64,000 nt of DNA. Source: Pyxicephalus adspersus. Its lineage: Eukaryota > Chordata > Amphibia > Anura > Pyxicephalidae. Shown in pieces: positions 1-12,475 of this stretch. The translations under genes were made by a program, and so were the position numbers. Location: the NCBI RefSeq assembly GCF_032062135.1, contig NC_092869.1, positions 43,128,140-43,192,139 on the forward strand. Direction: 5' to 3'. How positions within the stretch are numbered: the first letter of the stretch is position 1; each line of letters begins with the position of its first letter. The notes under the pieces were generated by a model that was given only the letters and a program-made list of their open reading frames with translations, was not told where the DNA came from and made no database searches.

Positions 1-539
1 CATGAAGGAAGAATCTATTTGTGGAATACACCATAGTGTCTCCTGCGATTGAGTGTATGTAATAATATTTGTGCATATTTTGCAACTTTGATGCAATGTG
101 GGTCAAGGTACCCCAATTAGCCCCAATAAGCCTCAACATGCAAAAAAAGATAGAAAACCAACATGAAAAAAAGCAAGTAGTCAATCAAGTCTGCTATTTT
201 TTAATCAGTAGATTATAGATCTATGTTTAACCCAATACATTAAACCTATTCACCCATAATACTTCCTAAGATTACTTAATGCATTCAATACCTTCATATA
301 CATGTACAGTTTTATTATTACTTGTGTATAAAAATTTTGTTTCTAATAAGTGAATTTTTTCAGTGAATAAATCAAAAAATAAACCTGTACATTAACAATC
401 AATAAATGCTGCAAGCTGCTTGACATATATTTATAAAAAGATAACTCATGGAAAACTGCTATAAATGTATTATCAGATAATACAGAGATCCATATAAAGC
501 AGATTGTTGTCTGACTCTTATTAACACTGTCTTTTAAAC

Positions 540-1180
540 CTCAAGGGAACACAGAACTTCACCAAAAACCGAAACTGTCCTATAAATTGCCCCGGAATCC
601 GGATGACGGTCAGCAGGATAAAGGTAACTTCGTAACTGGCTGTGTTTCATGCATGTCCCCGCTCCGTTGCATGCTTTTCATGGAATGATACCCAATTTTC
701 ATCCGCAGGCGTAATTCTTAAAATAACAGTTAAAGGGACTATATAAGTGGCTTCTTAAAATCTGCCGCCGATAATAAACCTAAATACTTTCCAGAAGGTA
801 ATGTGGTTGCAATATTTAACGGGGAGTTTAAATGCTGATTAAAGTAACATTTATTGGATAGTCATCGAGGAGCATCATTTAAATGAATCACCATAAATCT
901 ACAAAACAGGCTCATAACCCAGCAATTTCATTATAGAGGAATAAATGTCAGTTACAAAGTTAACTGCGGGATAATTAATTTCCAGCACTGAGCCTGCTCA
1001 TAAGCAGCAAATCAACAGACCAGTTAGAAAAAGGCGCAGAACTTAAACTTTCAGCCAATCACGGTTTGGCCTGCCAGCTATGTCCCTTTAACACCGTATC
1101 AGGAAACGGTGCGGGTGTTTATGGTTGTAGCATGGACTTGTCTTCCATTGATATGCTGGTGTTTAATGGTGGTTGATGCA
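540..1180. promoter_or_regulatory. possible conserved noncoding block
   Basis: The block is non-repetitive, of balanced composition and has no coding frame. It carries several ATTA/TAAT cores, for example around 960-980 (ATAATTAATTTCC), and lies in a neurexin-3 intron. Neurexin loci are known to hold many intronic conserved elements. The call is a judgement from texture only, and alignment to other frogs is needed. Confidence 0.2.
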
Positions 1181-4100
1181 TGATACCTAAGATTCCTTCA
1201 CAGAGAGGCTGTGCAGATGCCGCATCTGATCATCCATCTTGTGCTGAATTATTAACGGGTTTATTATTACTGTCTCTGAAAAGACAGCTCCAAGAGGCGT
1301 TGGGAAATGTCACCATTAAGCTGTTGATAAAATTCTACAGAAACCTGTGTGTGTTGTCTGTGTCTGTCTGTCTCTAGATAGGTGAAGATATTCTACAGGG
1401 AGCTGGTAGGGTACAAAAGTGTAGTGGTGGGCAGGAAGAAAGAATAGGTCTGGAATAGCGGGGTATTTTACCCCCTAGGGTCTATACAGATAAAATATGT
1501 TGAGCTGGTGGCCCTGAGTGGAGATACGTCACCATGCAGACATTGATAAGAGTAGGGCGCTCCGTCATTGACATGCCAGGGTATTATAATTTCCTTTGTA
1601 AATTTTTATACCATTTGGCTAAATCAAGCCACAAAAGAATCTGATGCTGAAAGAGGTGAAGTGAATTCCAAAAAACAATGTGCTTTAGTAACAACCAATA
1701 ATCACTGTTGCAACTCCTTTTCCCCAGGCCAAAGGTTACCAGTTGTTCCTGATGGGCAGCTAAGAATAGCAATATGTCCTTATAGCTAAAGGCAAGGGAT
1801 GCTCCACTTTTGGACCCCAAGTTGTAATTAGGACCCAAAAAAAGATTGGTTTACGGACCATTTTCAGATTTGGCTTTCTGGGGAGCACAGGTTTTGAGGG
1901 TCCAACAATTCTTGTATTGTATCAGCTGTTGCTGGGTCTGCTCCCAAAGGAACAAGCATGGCCTATGTAAACGCCTTTTTTTCTGTCTTTCCAAACCGGT
2001 TTGCATGAGTCTGCAGAGGACAGGCCAGCTCTGAATTTACTTCTTCAGTCAAGTGTATTTCTTGCACACAGTGTAGCTGTCAGTTATTTCTATTGAGGCA
2101 TTTCCACCGCTCTGTATTTTCATCAGGGAGTTTATAGGACAAAATCGTAATAAATGAGGAATTGTGAGTAGATGTGGTAATGTTCAGAGCTGGTTCTGTT
2201 CTATTCTCATTTCACCGTCCACCAAATGGAAGTTCATTGCCTGAACGTCATGTGACCTCCCTATAACAGGAAAGAGAAGCACCCCGCCGTCATGTTGATT
2301 TGCACACAGGCACTGTCCTCCTCCCACAATGCTTTGCTATGGGCAGAAATGGCTGGCAGAGGATGACCCGAATCTTGTTTCTTTAAATGATTCACATATC
2401 CCTTCATTTTTATACTTGTGGCAAATGGAGGCAATGAGCAGGCTTGGCTGAGTTCTCCAACAACAGAGCCAGGATCAATATACAGCATCAGTCACTTAAT
2501 GTATTAAATCCTTACAAACTGAATGATGTAAAGTGTCTGTGTCATCAGAAGAGAACCATTTCATTACAATAGAAAAGGCAAGGAAGCATCCGGTTGCCAC
2601 AAAACACTGACACATTGTTCCGCTATATTCTAGGTACATGAATCTGTATGCATCTAACTGCTACAGTTTAAAATGGTTTCTCCATTTTCATGAAATAACC
2701 AAATAGTAGTAAGTTGAATTTCCTCACACCGCATTATGTCCTGCAATTGTGATCCTAGTAAAGTGTCTGTGCTGTATATTACTGACCCAGCCTTCTATGA
2801 TATTATTCACATTGCCTCAAGCCACAAGACCCCAGTACAGTGTTACTGAGCCATCACTGTGCTGCGGAACGCTGCCTGCCAATCACTGCTGGTGGACAGG
2901 ACCCCATTACCCATTTAAAGCAGCAATCCCATCTACACTGCATTTCTCATTTGCAAGCAACGTTTGCTGACTGAACCTCTGCATTTTCCAAACATCGCCC
3001 GTGGTAGGAGGATGGCTGAGATTTCCTCCGGAAATTTGGCAGCAGATGATTTTTATCCAAACCGGGGGTCCCTGTCTTTCAGGGCTCAGTATCTCAGGAA
3101 TGGAAGATGGCACAAGACTTCTGAATCCTGAGTTCAAGAGAGTGGGAACTGGCGTGGCAAAAGGTACCAAGAACATGATGTATTCTCACGGTGGAATCTT
3201 GGGGGTTGCTGCTTTAAAGTTTTGAATGACTAAAGCTGATTGTTTGTGCTGTAGGTGGCTGCTGACCAGTAGTCACATCTTAGCCACGGGGACCAGATTT
3301 TTTGTGCACATAGATACAGCACAGAGCTCAGTCCTCATCGTAGATCTTTCAAGGCCTAGTATGGTTTTTTTTGTCATTTCAGTCTGCATGAATTTACGGT
3401 CTTTGCTGAGATATAGAATATATGAATTCCATAATGAATAGTTCCTGCCCATAAGCATCAAACATGCAAGGTGACCATATAGGAAATGTTGTGTGTATGT
3501 GTATTTGGAGTAAGTCTAAATGTAACTTCTGTGTCAAAATGCCGTATGTAGACCAAGGAAATGATTTGGGTGGTAGTGACCCTCAATAATCGCCCCAATC
3601 AGAGCATCTGTAAAGAATGGGCTGACAAAGAATCAGGTTAACAAAGCCAAGAGAAAACCTCTGTAATGTTCACAGCAACCAGGTTCCAGTTTTAATGTTT
3701 CTAGTGCAGAATGAGCAATGTTGGAATCATCAGACCGATAACCATGAGCAGACAAAAATTCTACAAAATCTGTGATTTTGTTCAGCAGTAAGTGTCTGTA
3801 TAACGTCAGGAACGCAAATAAAAATGTAGCAGACCTGGCAGAAACTGAGAATAGTTTTCTTACTCGTTATCTCAAGTATATGCAGCAATTTTTCTCCAGG
3901 ATACTAAAAGTGTAACAAACACAGACTGATCAGGGTAAATATTGGCGGATTATACATCGGCTCACTGCTTTTGATCCCACTGATTTACATTTACCAACAG
4001 AGTGCAAATGTCAGCATTCCCCTTTCTTTTTGTGTTAGTGTTTAAAGGTATCAAGAATAACATTGTATGGCAGGTGAATGAGGAATCTTCAGGAGTAACT

Positions 4101-4364
4101 ATTATTAGCAATCTCCAGAGATTCTTCAGTTTGTCCTTCAGGTCACAACCAACTGGCATTACCACAGTAATTACCACAGTAACAGGAGTCTTCTTCCACA
4201 GGACAGCACCATGGTAGCAGAGGCCGAGCATTCTATTTATTACTCTTTCCTGTGTCTTATCTTGTTTATTAGCTTAATTGTTTTATCATTTTACTCTTTG
4301 ATTTCTTTCCTTTCCACTTCCTGTCATATTTTTCCCTGAAGTGCCAAATGTCTCCAGGTTAAAG

Positions 4365-4740
4365 CGGCAGCAAGGAGCGATAACATAAAGCGTATTTGGC
4401 TGTGTGCAGGTGCTGGGCACGCGGAGGTCAATGCAAGCTATCGATCAGAGTCTGTGTGATGCATGATCTGTTAATGAATCTTGGCCGAAGTGTTATCAAG
4501 TTTACAGACAGCGGCGCGGAGTAAATGACTTCTAGATGTTTCCTAGGAGCGAGGTGTACTAATGTCAGCAACATGATTAAGGGGTCAATACCTCAGAGGA
4601 GCGCAGCAAAGTGACTGCAGCGACATGTTTAATGGCCGGCTGCGTTCTTAGGGGAAAGTGGCCTAATGAGAGCGCCGAGATTAATGGCATCTATTGGCTT
4701 TAATGACACGTTACCTGCAAAACCCAAATTCAATTTTAAT
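4365..4740. promoter_or_regulatory. possible conserved noncoding block upstream of LNS6 exon
   Basis: This unique sequence is markedly more GC-balanced than its flanks. It has repeated homeodomain-type cores (TTAATGAATC, GATTAAGG, TTTAATGGC, CTAATGAG, ATTAATGG, TTTAATGACA) within about 250 bases. No coding frame runs through it. The motif density suggests an enhancer-like conserved element, an inference that needs comparative alignment. Confidence 0.25.
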
Positions 4741-5487
4741 ATGTAATCACAGTATTCTTCCTCATGTTTGTCCTATTTCTATGATAAACTTAAACAGTTT
4801 GTCCTTCAGGGGAGTTTTTCAGAGTTGGGTTGTGGCATTTCTGATATTGTGGGGAGGATGAAGAAGGGGAAACTATATTTAAAGCTGAATGCCAGTCAGA
4901 TAGACTCGTTTTCTTTAATACATCATCATAATGCGTATATGTTGCCGAACCTTTATCCAAAACTAAACAGAAAAAAGATGGGTTTACATCAAATGGAACC
5001 AATGTAAGTATCTCAATTGGACTTGGTTTTGGCTTCTTGGAATCCCCTATACAGCATCAACTTGTTGGGAGAAGACAAGGCTAGGACTAGGAGCCAGTCA
5101 GGTCTGTTGTATGAAAATGTACTGACAAGAAAAATAGTGACCGGAGGAGAGAAATAGGCAGAGGGATGACATGATTCTTCTTTTGCTGTTCTTTACCCGG
5201 ACTGGATAGAGAAATATCAATCCTTTGGCGGGTAAAACAGCAACCTTATATATATATCATCTGTGATATAACATAACAATTTAGATTTTCTGTAAATACA
5301 AGTTTGTGTTTATCTCTCCAGCAAAGTTCTGGAAATACATCACAGAATAATGGAATTATCCACTATATTGTTGTGTTTGATGGATGTCGATTTTCTGAGA
5401 CACAACAAATATGGGTGGAAAAGGTAAAAGTCTGTTTATGTGGGTGAAACAAACACAAGTTGCCTAATTCTCCTTTCTTCTCTCTAG

Positions 5488-5792
5488 GACGGCCACTGAC
5501 AATCTTCAACACCCAAGCCCAAATAGCCATTGGTGGAAAGGACAGGGGAAGGCCATTCCAAGGACAGCTTTCGGGCATCTATTACAATGGCCTAAAAGTT
5601 CTGAACATGGCTGCCGAGCATAACCCTCACATCAATATCAGTGGTAGTGTAAGGCTGGTGGGGGAGGTTCCATCTATCGGGACAACACCAACCACTTCTA
5701 TGCCACCAGAACTGTCCACCACTATAATGGAGACCACAACAACGTTGGCCACCACCACCACGAGAAGGAACCGGTCGTCCCCAGGATCCATG
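5488..5792 (+). CDS. nrxn3: nrxn3 coding exon: end of LNS6 and start of stalk
   Basis: This is an internal exon of neurexin-3, the presynaptic adhesion receptor that binds neuroligins, LRRTMs and other postsynaptic partners. It follows the position of splice site 4. The acceptor TCTCTCTAG precedes 5488 and the donor TG|GTAAGT follows 5792. The exon starts with the last two bases of a Gly codon and ends on a complete ATG codon, so the following intron is phase 0. It encodes 101 full codons. Residues 1 to about 62 are the C-terminal strands of the last laminin-G/LNS domain (motifs [44 protein letters not shown]). Next comes a Thr/Pro-rich, mucin-like stalk ([14 protein letters not shown]) likely to carry O-glycans. 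NIS and NRS sequons are visible. The sequence is closest to NRXN3 ([14 protein letters not shown]) rather than NRXN1 (as I recall, IFNSQATIIIGG). There is no frameshift or stop. Confidence 0.97.
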
Positions 5793-6469
5793 GTAAGTGC
5801 CAGATGGGCTTCACTCTTTGTTCTTTTTGTAAATTATAACGCAGCTACAAAATGACCACTGGAAGCTTTGCTTAGGGTTTGCCATTGAAAGGGCTCTCAA
5901 GTGGGGCAGCCCACAGCCATTACAGCTCTGGGTTTGGTATCTCGCCATACAGTGGTGTTTCTCATTTTGTCCATTTTGTATTGTATAATTTGCCTGGTAA
6001 TTAGTATTCTAAAATATTTTGGTTTCTTAGTGTTACCAACCTTTCAACATCAAATGTCCTGCTTTTAGTCTCAAAAACAATGTGTGCCTGGTTGGTAGAA
6101 ATTCCTAATGAAAGGTTAGGCAGTGACCTCTCACCACACGACTCATATACGTTCTACTTATATCCTACTGATATATAATATAGGGTAGTCCGGGGTGAAA
6201 CGGATCAAAGGGTTGACATGGGTGGAGTGGCTCTGTTGTTACTTCATCAATAAAGGTCAGTTGTCTCATGGAGAGTGGCTTGCGGTTCCAATGTTTGGAC
6301 TGAATGCATACAACAGTGGGAGATACCGGAACCTCAATTGTTACTAGCGCAGAACATGTGAGTAAGCCTCACCTATAAATGTGTCTGATATAAGCCATCT
6401 GCGTTGTGGGCACCAACCAATCAGATTCTTGTGTCCATTTTTTTCTGCACGATACACATGAAAGAGAGC

Positions 6470-6970
6470 ATTTAATTAGGCCGTGTTGTAGAAGACCGTA
6501 ATCTTCTTTCAGACACTTCTATTCTGTAGAGATTTGTCATTTCAGAAGTTAAATGTAAATTAATCAGCGCACCAGATGTGTACAGTCTGGCAGGCTCTGT
6601 AGGATGCTCTAGTCACGTTGTTTCACTTTGTAGTACGAAATATCTATATTCATGGTAAGGCTTTGGGCTTGGAAGGCCCGTGGGGTATTAGGAAGTGAAT
6701 ATTCATTCTATTTTCAGCATTTCAGAGGAAATCTGTTTCAGACACTCTGATATTAAAGAGCAGAGCATATTTGTCAAGATGCACATTAAAGCAGACTGAA
6801 ACACGGGGTGTCTGTGATGTAGCTGTGTAAATATTGGCATTAAATCAGTGTCACATTTCCGTGCAGCGCTATAAAGTTACATAAGAGCTAGCGGCTAATT
6901 CATGAAAACAGTACTAAATATTCTGTATTACTTCTGTAAATAACGGTGATCATCTTTGTAATAATGCCAT
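6470..6970. promoter_or_regulatory. possible conserved noncoding block
   Basis: The block is unique and noncoding, with homeodomain-like cores (TTTAATTAGG near 6471, AAATTAATCAG near 6557, GGCATTAAATCAG near 6836, GGCTAATTCATG near 6893) and no repeat structure. It sits in an early part of this nrxn3 intron. It is an enhancer candidate on texture alone. Confidence 0.2.
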
Positions 6971-7149
6971 AGCTGCGTTGTGCAGAACATTTTATTCTGT
7001 CATACTTTACAAACAGATACTTCCATCACATTAGTTTGCACATAATTGGGGTAATACATGACAAGACTGTTCTAGGAGCAGAACATTGTGCTCCAGGCAT
7101 GTAGGATCATTCAAAGCAATACAGGCATTCATGCGACAGTGCAAAGTAT

Positions 7150-7850
7150 TGGCAGTGGACTGGGGTCAGTGAGCCATATGGTGGGAATAGGGCTGGACAG
7201 TGTGTTGGCATCAACATGGTGGTCAAAGGGGCCAGGCTGAGAGACAGACCTGGGTTATAGCAGCCAATTGGAGGTCTGTTGAGCTTGGCAGAGCTTTGGT
7301 AACAAAATTGGGGGCTGTTCCGATTATGATGGTATCGATAGGGCGGCTAAGATTGTTGGAAACCACATTGTGGTTGTAGAGAGCAGCAGATTATTTGGAG
7401 CTGGATGAGCACCATTAGGGCAGCAAAGCATTGGATGAGAGATGGGTTTGCCAGATAGATTGTTGGATATACCGTAGATAAGGGTCAAGATCAAATGAGC
7501 CATATGAAGTACCTAGAACCAGATTAAGGTTAACAAAGCTGGGTAGAAAATTTGGAGCTAAAAGTGGTTTTAGCAGGGCTGTGTGGAATTCGGAATAGTT
7601 AAATTGGAGGGGCCAGCAGAGCTTTGAGGTCAGTAGGGTTGTACATAGTGTTGATGTTAGTAGGAGTTGCTGGGGGTGTGCAGAGTGTTGGGAGTGGAAT
7701 GCTATTAGTAAAATAGGGTTGATGGGGCCATGTGGAATATTGGAAACTAGATGGATGATTAGGGAGCTTGTCAGTGTTGGTCAGTGGTGATCTTGGTGGG
7801 GCTGCACAGAACATTGGTAGTCAGATCATGGTTTATAAGGCCGTTTAGCA
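7150..7850. repeat. degenerate tandem repeat, unit roughly 50-70 bp
   Basis: Diverged copies of a G-rich unit recur. Recognisable cores are GGGGTGTGCAGAGTGTTGGG (about 7673), GGGGCCATGTGGAATATTGG (about 7723), GGGGCTGCACAGAACATTGG (about 7797) and the weaker AGGGCTGTGTGGAATTCGG (about 7575). Copies differ too much for an exact period. The open frames across it are repeat artefacts. Confidence 0.35.
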
Positions 7851-7854
7851 AAAT

Positions 7855-8075
7855 GAGACGGAGCACAGCAAATCTAGATCTGACTTGCATTCATCCTGCA
7901 TCACGCAACACCTGCAAATGCTCTGTATCCCAGCTCTGCTATAATTACTCTTATTCAATTAAAAGTCAGATTTATACTCTGTGCTCCAGCAGACTGCTCT
8001 CCGCCAGTTCCTCTCTGTGTTCAATAAAGCCGGCTAGGAGAGCCTGTAATTGACTTCTAGTGCGAGTCTTTCAGA
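7855..8075. promoter_or_regulatory. possible conserved noncoding block
   Basis: This unique block just after the degenerate repeat has closely spaced motifs such as AACACCTGCAAATG (an E-box and an octamer-like ATGCAAAT-type element), ATAATTACTC and TTCAATTAAAAG. The open frame through it has no recognisable product. Regulatory identity is inferred only from motif density. Confidence 0.2.
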
Positions 8076-9399
8076 GTGCAAGATTAAATAAAACACATCT
8101 ATGTCAGGAGAGTCTCTTCCTCCAGGGTTATTGATGACGGACTCGTTATGTTCTGTCGGTAACTACTTCCCCTTTTAAACGCAGCATGATGCCCATGTGT
8201 GCTAAAAATATGCTTTGTCTTATTAGCCCTGGACCCTTCCATGTCTGAACCCAAGGTTGGGAAGATAAAAGGGGGGCTTTCTCCTTTGTGTCAGTAAAAA
8301 AGTATACATGTCCTGAACGCACTGCAGGCCAAAATGTTGCGATCAGGGGGCCCAGCGTGTGCTGGCTCTTGCACCAGAATTGGTGCCACACATGTCGTTG
8401 TGTGAGGCCATCCAAAATGTAATAAAAAGCTTGATGCATAGGAACAATCTATTGTTTTTCTATAGGTGCTTGACTGTTGTGAATGAGTAGTGCAGAGTTG
8501 TATAAATATATAACACATAATTCAGGCCGGTGTGGCGAATTTAGTCATGACATGACATTTCATACAAGTCTTTATGCTGAACCTTATACATTCCTTGATG
8601 ACACCAGTGGCTAACAACCACACAATATTACTATGCTGTGTATGCTTGTTGAGAAATGGCTGATTGCTGCTTCTTTGTGTGATGATGCCACACATGTTTA
8701 AAGCTCCAGAATTTCCATTATCGATCATTCACTAACTGCTGAGTACACTATACAATATTTATAAGGGACACCAAACTGCTCAGTATAGGGTAAAATATCA
8801 GCTGGTGACATGAAAGCGTTTTTGGGAGATATTGACATATGCATGTCGCTGCCAACAGCAATCGATTCTCTAAACTAAATCAGTTCCCATAGATCATATA
8901 ATCAGTTTGTAGAATTACAAAATCAATTGGCTCAACAGAATTTGTGCTGCCAACTTCATTCTTCTATATCTGTAAATGTCTTTCAAAAGTCATGCCTAAT
9001 GACAAATGGAAGCTTTCCCCCTCATTTGCAGGAAGTGGAAGTGACACTCTCTGCTCATTGCCCCGGGCAGAAAATCGATCGAAAGTTGGTTGCTGTACGA
9101 GGTTACATTTGGTTCTATGTTGACGGTTGTAAGAGTATGCATCCTATAATCATGTATCACTTTTAACAGAAAAGAGCAAATCAAGGTGTTGCCTGAAGAG
9201 TTAGGTGCTTTTTCTTCATTGTAAAAGCCTTTTGGAAACCTGCATTATATAGCTATGTATATTTATAATATCTCACACTGGCAAATGCCAAACATCACCT
9301 ATGTTTATAGCCAGAGAATTTTCTCAACTCTCCTGGTCTGCTGGTATAAAAATGTCTCTGCTATGCTCTGTATATCTTGCCTGATGTACTATACAGAGA

Positions 9400-10010
9400 A
9401 TGGTCTGCGTTCCTTTCCCCTCTAGGGCTCAGAATGCCTCTCCTACTTTCTGTAGGGCCTAAGCTTCTATCCTCTGCAGGTTACAGAATGCCTTTTCTCT
9501 CTTTATAGGAACAGTAAAGGGACTGAGTTTCTATTTCTTCCAGGGGGGTTTAGCCTCTTGTCCCTCAGTAGGGCTCAATTTTATATCCATTGCAGATCAA
9601 AGAATGCAGCTGCTGGTCTCGGTACATATAAATAGACTTTGTTCCTATTTTCTGCAAGGCTAAGGATGACTCTCTAGAGTCTACTTCTATATCTTCACAA
9701 GTCACAGATTTCCTTTTCTAGTCTCCGTATATGTACATGTATTAGATTACATCTTCTTCTCTGTAGGTCTTAATCACCCTCTGCAGGTCATGGACTGGCA
9801 TTTCTGGATTCTGTATATATGCAGAGAAGGGGCATTCATGCTTAGAAGGCTTCTTTCACCCTCTGTAGCTGCTGCCTTTCCCAGTCTCTTTAGTAAAGAG
9901 AAAAGTTCCTATCTCCTTCAGGGCTCACGTGTCTTCTGCAGGTTCTAAGCTCCTCTGTGTCCGAGCTGTGGAAAGTCTGCACTGTCCTCCCTATATTAGC
10001 AGCTCTCATC
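9400..10010. repeat. degenerate tandem repeat, unit about 90-117 bp
   Basis: A pattern reading roughly 'CTGCAGGTYACAGAATGCCTTTTCT ... CTGTATATATGCAGAGAAGG' recurs with drift at about 9475, 9593, 9695 and 9783. The spacing falls from about 117 to about 88 bases. It is pyrimidine-rich, noncoding, and probably an old minisatellite. Confidence 0.3.
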
Positions 10011-12316
10011 TTTTCCAGGTTTAGGAATGATTCTCCTGGCTCTATATGTGGACAAAGACTTCCAACGTGCCAGTTGATTTAATAAAGTATTTAAGGGCTG
10101 CTCATTGTGAGGTTTTGCTCGCCGTGCCCTGTGTCTTCACAAAACAAACAGCCTCATCTTCTGCGATATTAAAGTCATAATTCCTGGGTTCATCCGCTTG
10201 CTGAAGAGCAGATGATAGTCAGCGTCTTCATTCAGGAGCTGCGGACGGTGGAGGACTGTGCCAGGATATAGTCCCATACATTCTCCTGGGGACCCCTCAC
10301 ACTGAGAATAATCAATCGATAATCAGTGCTCGTATGACAGATAACAATACTTCAGGTACCATCTCTTAGGGTATGTCAATATTAAAGAGGCTGTATGCAT
10401 AGGTTTATGAAGATTTATACCTGAAATGGTGTATGCGTACGATAGATACGGTAGATTTTGGGTTTACACATTTTAATAAATAAAAGTACCTGTAGAAGAA
10501 TACAACCAGCAGAGGCTAGGGTGAGAAACCACTAAAGCATTTTTAGGAAAGGGGGAAGATGCATGGACCTCAGCCTGATAGTTTTCTTGTAATATAAAAA
10601 GTGATGAGCCCGAATTCATCCTTTCCATATTCCCAGACTACACCTTCCTTCCATCTGAAGCATGGCATGAAAACATTCTTATCTGCAGACAGTAAACAGG
10701 CTGATATCACAAGGTGACACCGTCTACAAGGGACTGGAATGGAGCCTGAAAATCACATCTTAATTATGAGCCGAAAGCAGGAAGAAGCTTTATCACAATT
10801 TCCAGTAATAGTTTTGTTCACGCAGTGGAATCTTGCAGGTCACAGAGAAGGCTGAGCTTGTATTGGGTTTCCCTTGCAGTGGTTCAGTTGTAGTATGAGG
10901 CTGGAGACATCAGGGGCCATGGTTTGGGATGTAGTGTATTGCTGAGTGCAGGAAAGGTTGCTGCATCCCTAAACCAATTTGTTTTTACACTTGTAGGGTT
11001 TAGAACCCCTAACAAGTTGTCATTTTTGCTTTTGTCCTTGCTGGAGAGATACTAGATTTGGTAACAGTTATTACCAGCGCTGAAAGTTAAATAGAAATCC
11101 AAAATTGTCCTAATGGGATTCCTCTCACTTCTCACCTGTTGTGTCTCTTGTCTGCAACGGGACAAAGCCCTCAAATATAACATGACATATTTTAACCATT
11201 TCTTAAATTATCTTTTTTTTCCCTTAAAATTTGATGTTGGACGTAGCTGGAATTTGTTCTGCACTTTCACAGGTTTACAGTAAAGAATCCTTTACACAGA
11301 TAGATTTCTTGATATATCCCAAATCTTTCTGCTGTGTTTTCTAAGTACGACATTTGCTGCATTGTAACCGGTTAGTTGGTTGTTGGTAAATGGTCAGACT
11401 CTGGACTTTGGACTGGCCATTGCATGCAGCATGTTTGCTCTCATAGGCCTTTGCATTAATATGAGTTTGGCCATGGTGTAGGGCCGGTTCCAGTTTATGT
11501 TGAAGAAATTGGTTGAGAATTCTGCACATGGAATCGGTGCTTTCCCCTCATTACACTGCACATCGTGCTCTATACCAGGACACATTTCGGCTGTTATGCC
11601 AGTTTTTAGGCTGCAGTGCTACCTATAGTTCTTACAGAGGTGACCTTGCTTACACAGCTGGGTAAATCCTGCAGATAACGTGTTATCAGTCTCTGCCCAG
11701 CCACAGGTGATGGATGCTGCTGAGAATGAAGCCGGTGGTAGATTTGGTGCAGGAAGAGGCCGGAAGTGATATGGATCGGTGTTATTATAGCTGCACTAAC
11801 CCACCACCGTCCTGGAGGAGAAGATGAAGGTTATGCTATGATCTGCTGCTGGGAGAAACGTCTCCCTGTAGCCTGCAAACAGCAGATTGAGGAGCATTTT
11901 ACATGGGAAACTCTAAGAGGCTTTCAGGAAACCTTTAAAGCAGGGGCAACCAAAAATGGTGAGGTGGAGAGCTACCCGAATAGCACGTTAGAAATCAATG
12001 ATCACGCAGCACACTTTTTATGGTTTGAAGAAAACTGAATAATATTAATATAATTGTCAGTGTAAAATATAAACTCAGCCCAGCTTTGTAGCTTTAGTGA
12101 GTAATGTGGCATTTAGTGTCTGAAGAGGAAGTCTGAAGCCGAAGTCCAGATGGTCATTTGTATCAATGTTAGGAAGAAATAGATCAGTATTGGTGAGTAT
12201 TAGGAAGAAAAAATGCTTGTGTGTCAATGGTGAATAGAGAGAAGAATGACCCATTGACAGTGATCAGTAAGAGAAAGAAATGAGAGGAAAAATATTGAGA
12301 GACAGTGCAAAGGGCC

Positions 12317-12475
12317 GGAGGACTCTGCGAGGAGCTGTGGGAAATAGAGGGTTGACAACAGGCTAGGGGGTGCTGTGGGGAATGGGGTCTGCATCAGGTT
12401 TGGGAGCGCTGTAGGGGGCTAGTGGTTTTGCAGCAATCTGCAAGGCATTGTGGGGGTTGAGGGGACAACAAATGG
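12317..12475. repeat. degenerate minisatellite, about 38-bp unit, four copies
   Basis: Four G-rich copies follow one another: GAGCTGTGGGAAATAGAGGG, TGCTGTGGGGAATGGGG, CGCTGTAGGGGGCTAGTGG and GCATTGTGGGGGTTGAGGGG. Each is followed by a variable TTGCA/ACAAC-containing half. Confidence 0.4.

Larger units (their letters stand above)
1..5487 (+). other. nrxn3: nrxn3 intron, 3' part (upstream of the LNS6 exon)
   Basis: The acceptor at the right edge is a pyrimidine-rich tract ending TCTCTCTAG just before base 5488. No exon resembling the 90-nt SS4 cassette, which in other neurexins is immediately upstream of this exon, was found in these 5.4 kb. That cassette and the rest of the gene must lie before the window. 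Short open frames here have no recognisable product. Two blocks, about 540-1180 and 4365-4740, are unique in texture and rich in ATTA/TAAT cores, and are listed separately as possible conserved elements. The rest is AT-rich sequence with no feature I can name. Confidence 0.85.

Noticed and set aside
1..5487. Possible SS4 cassette exon
   Set aside because: Searched by eye for sequence encoding the conserved 30-residue insert and found none. It should lie upstream of the window.
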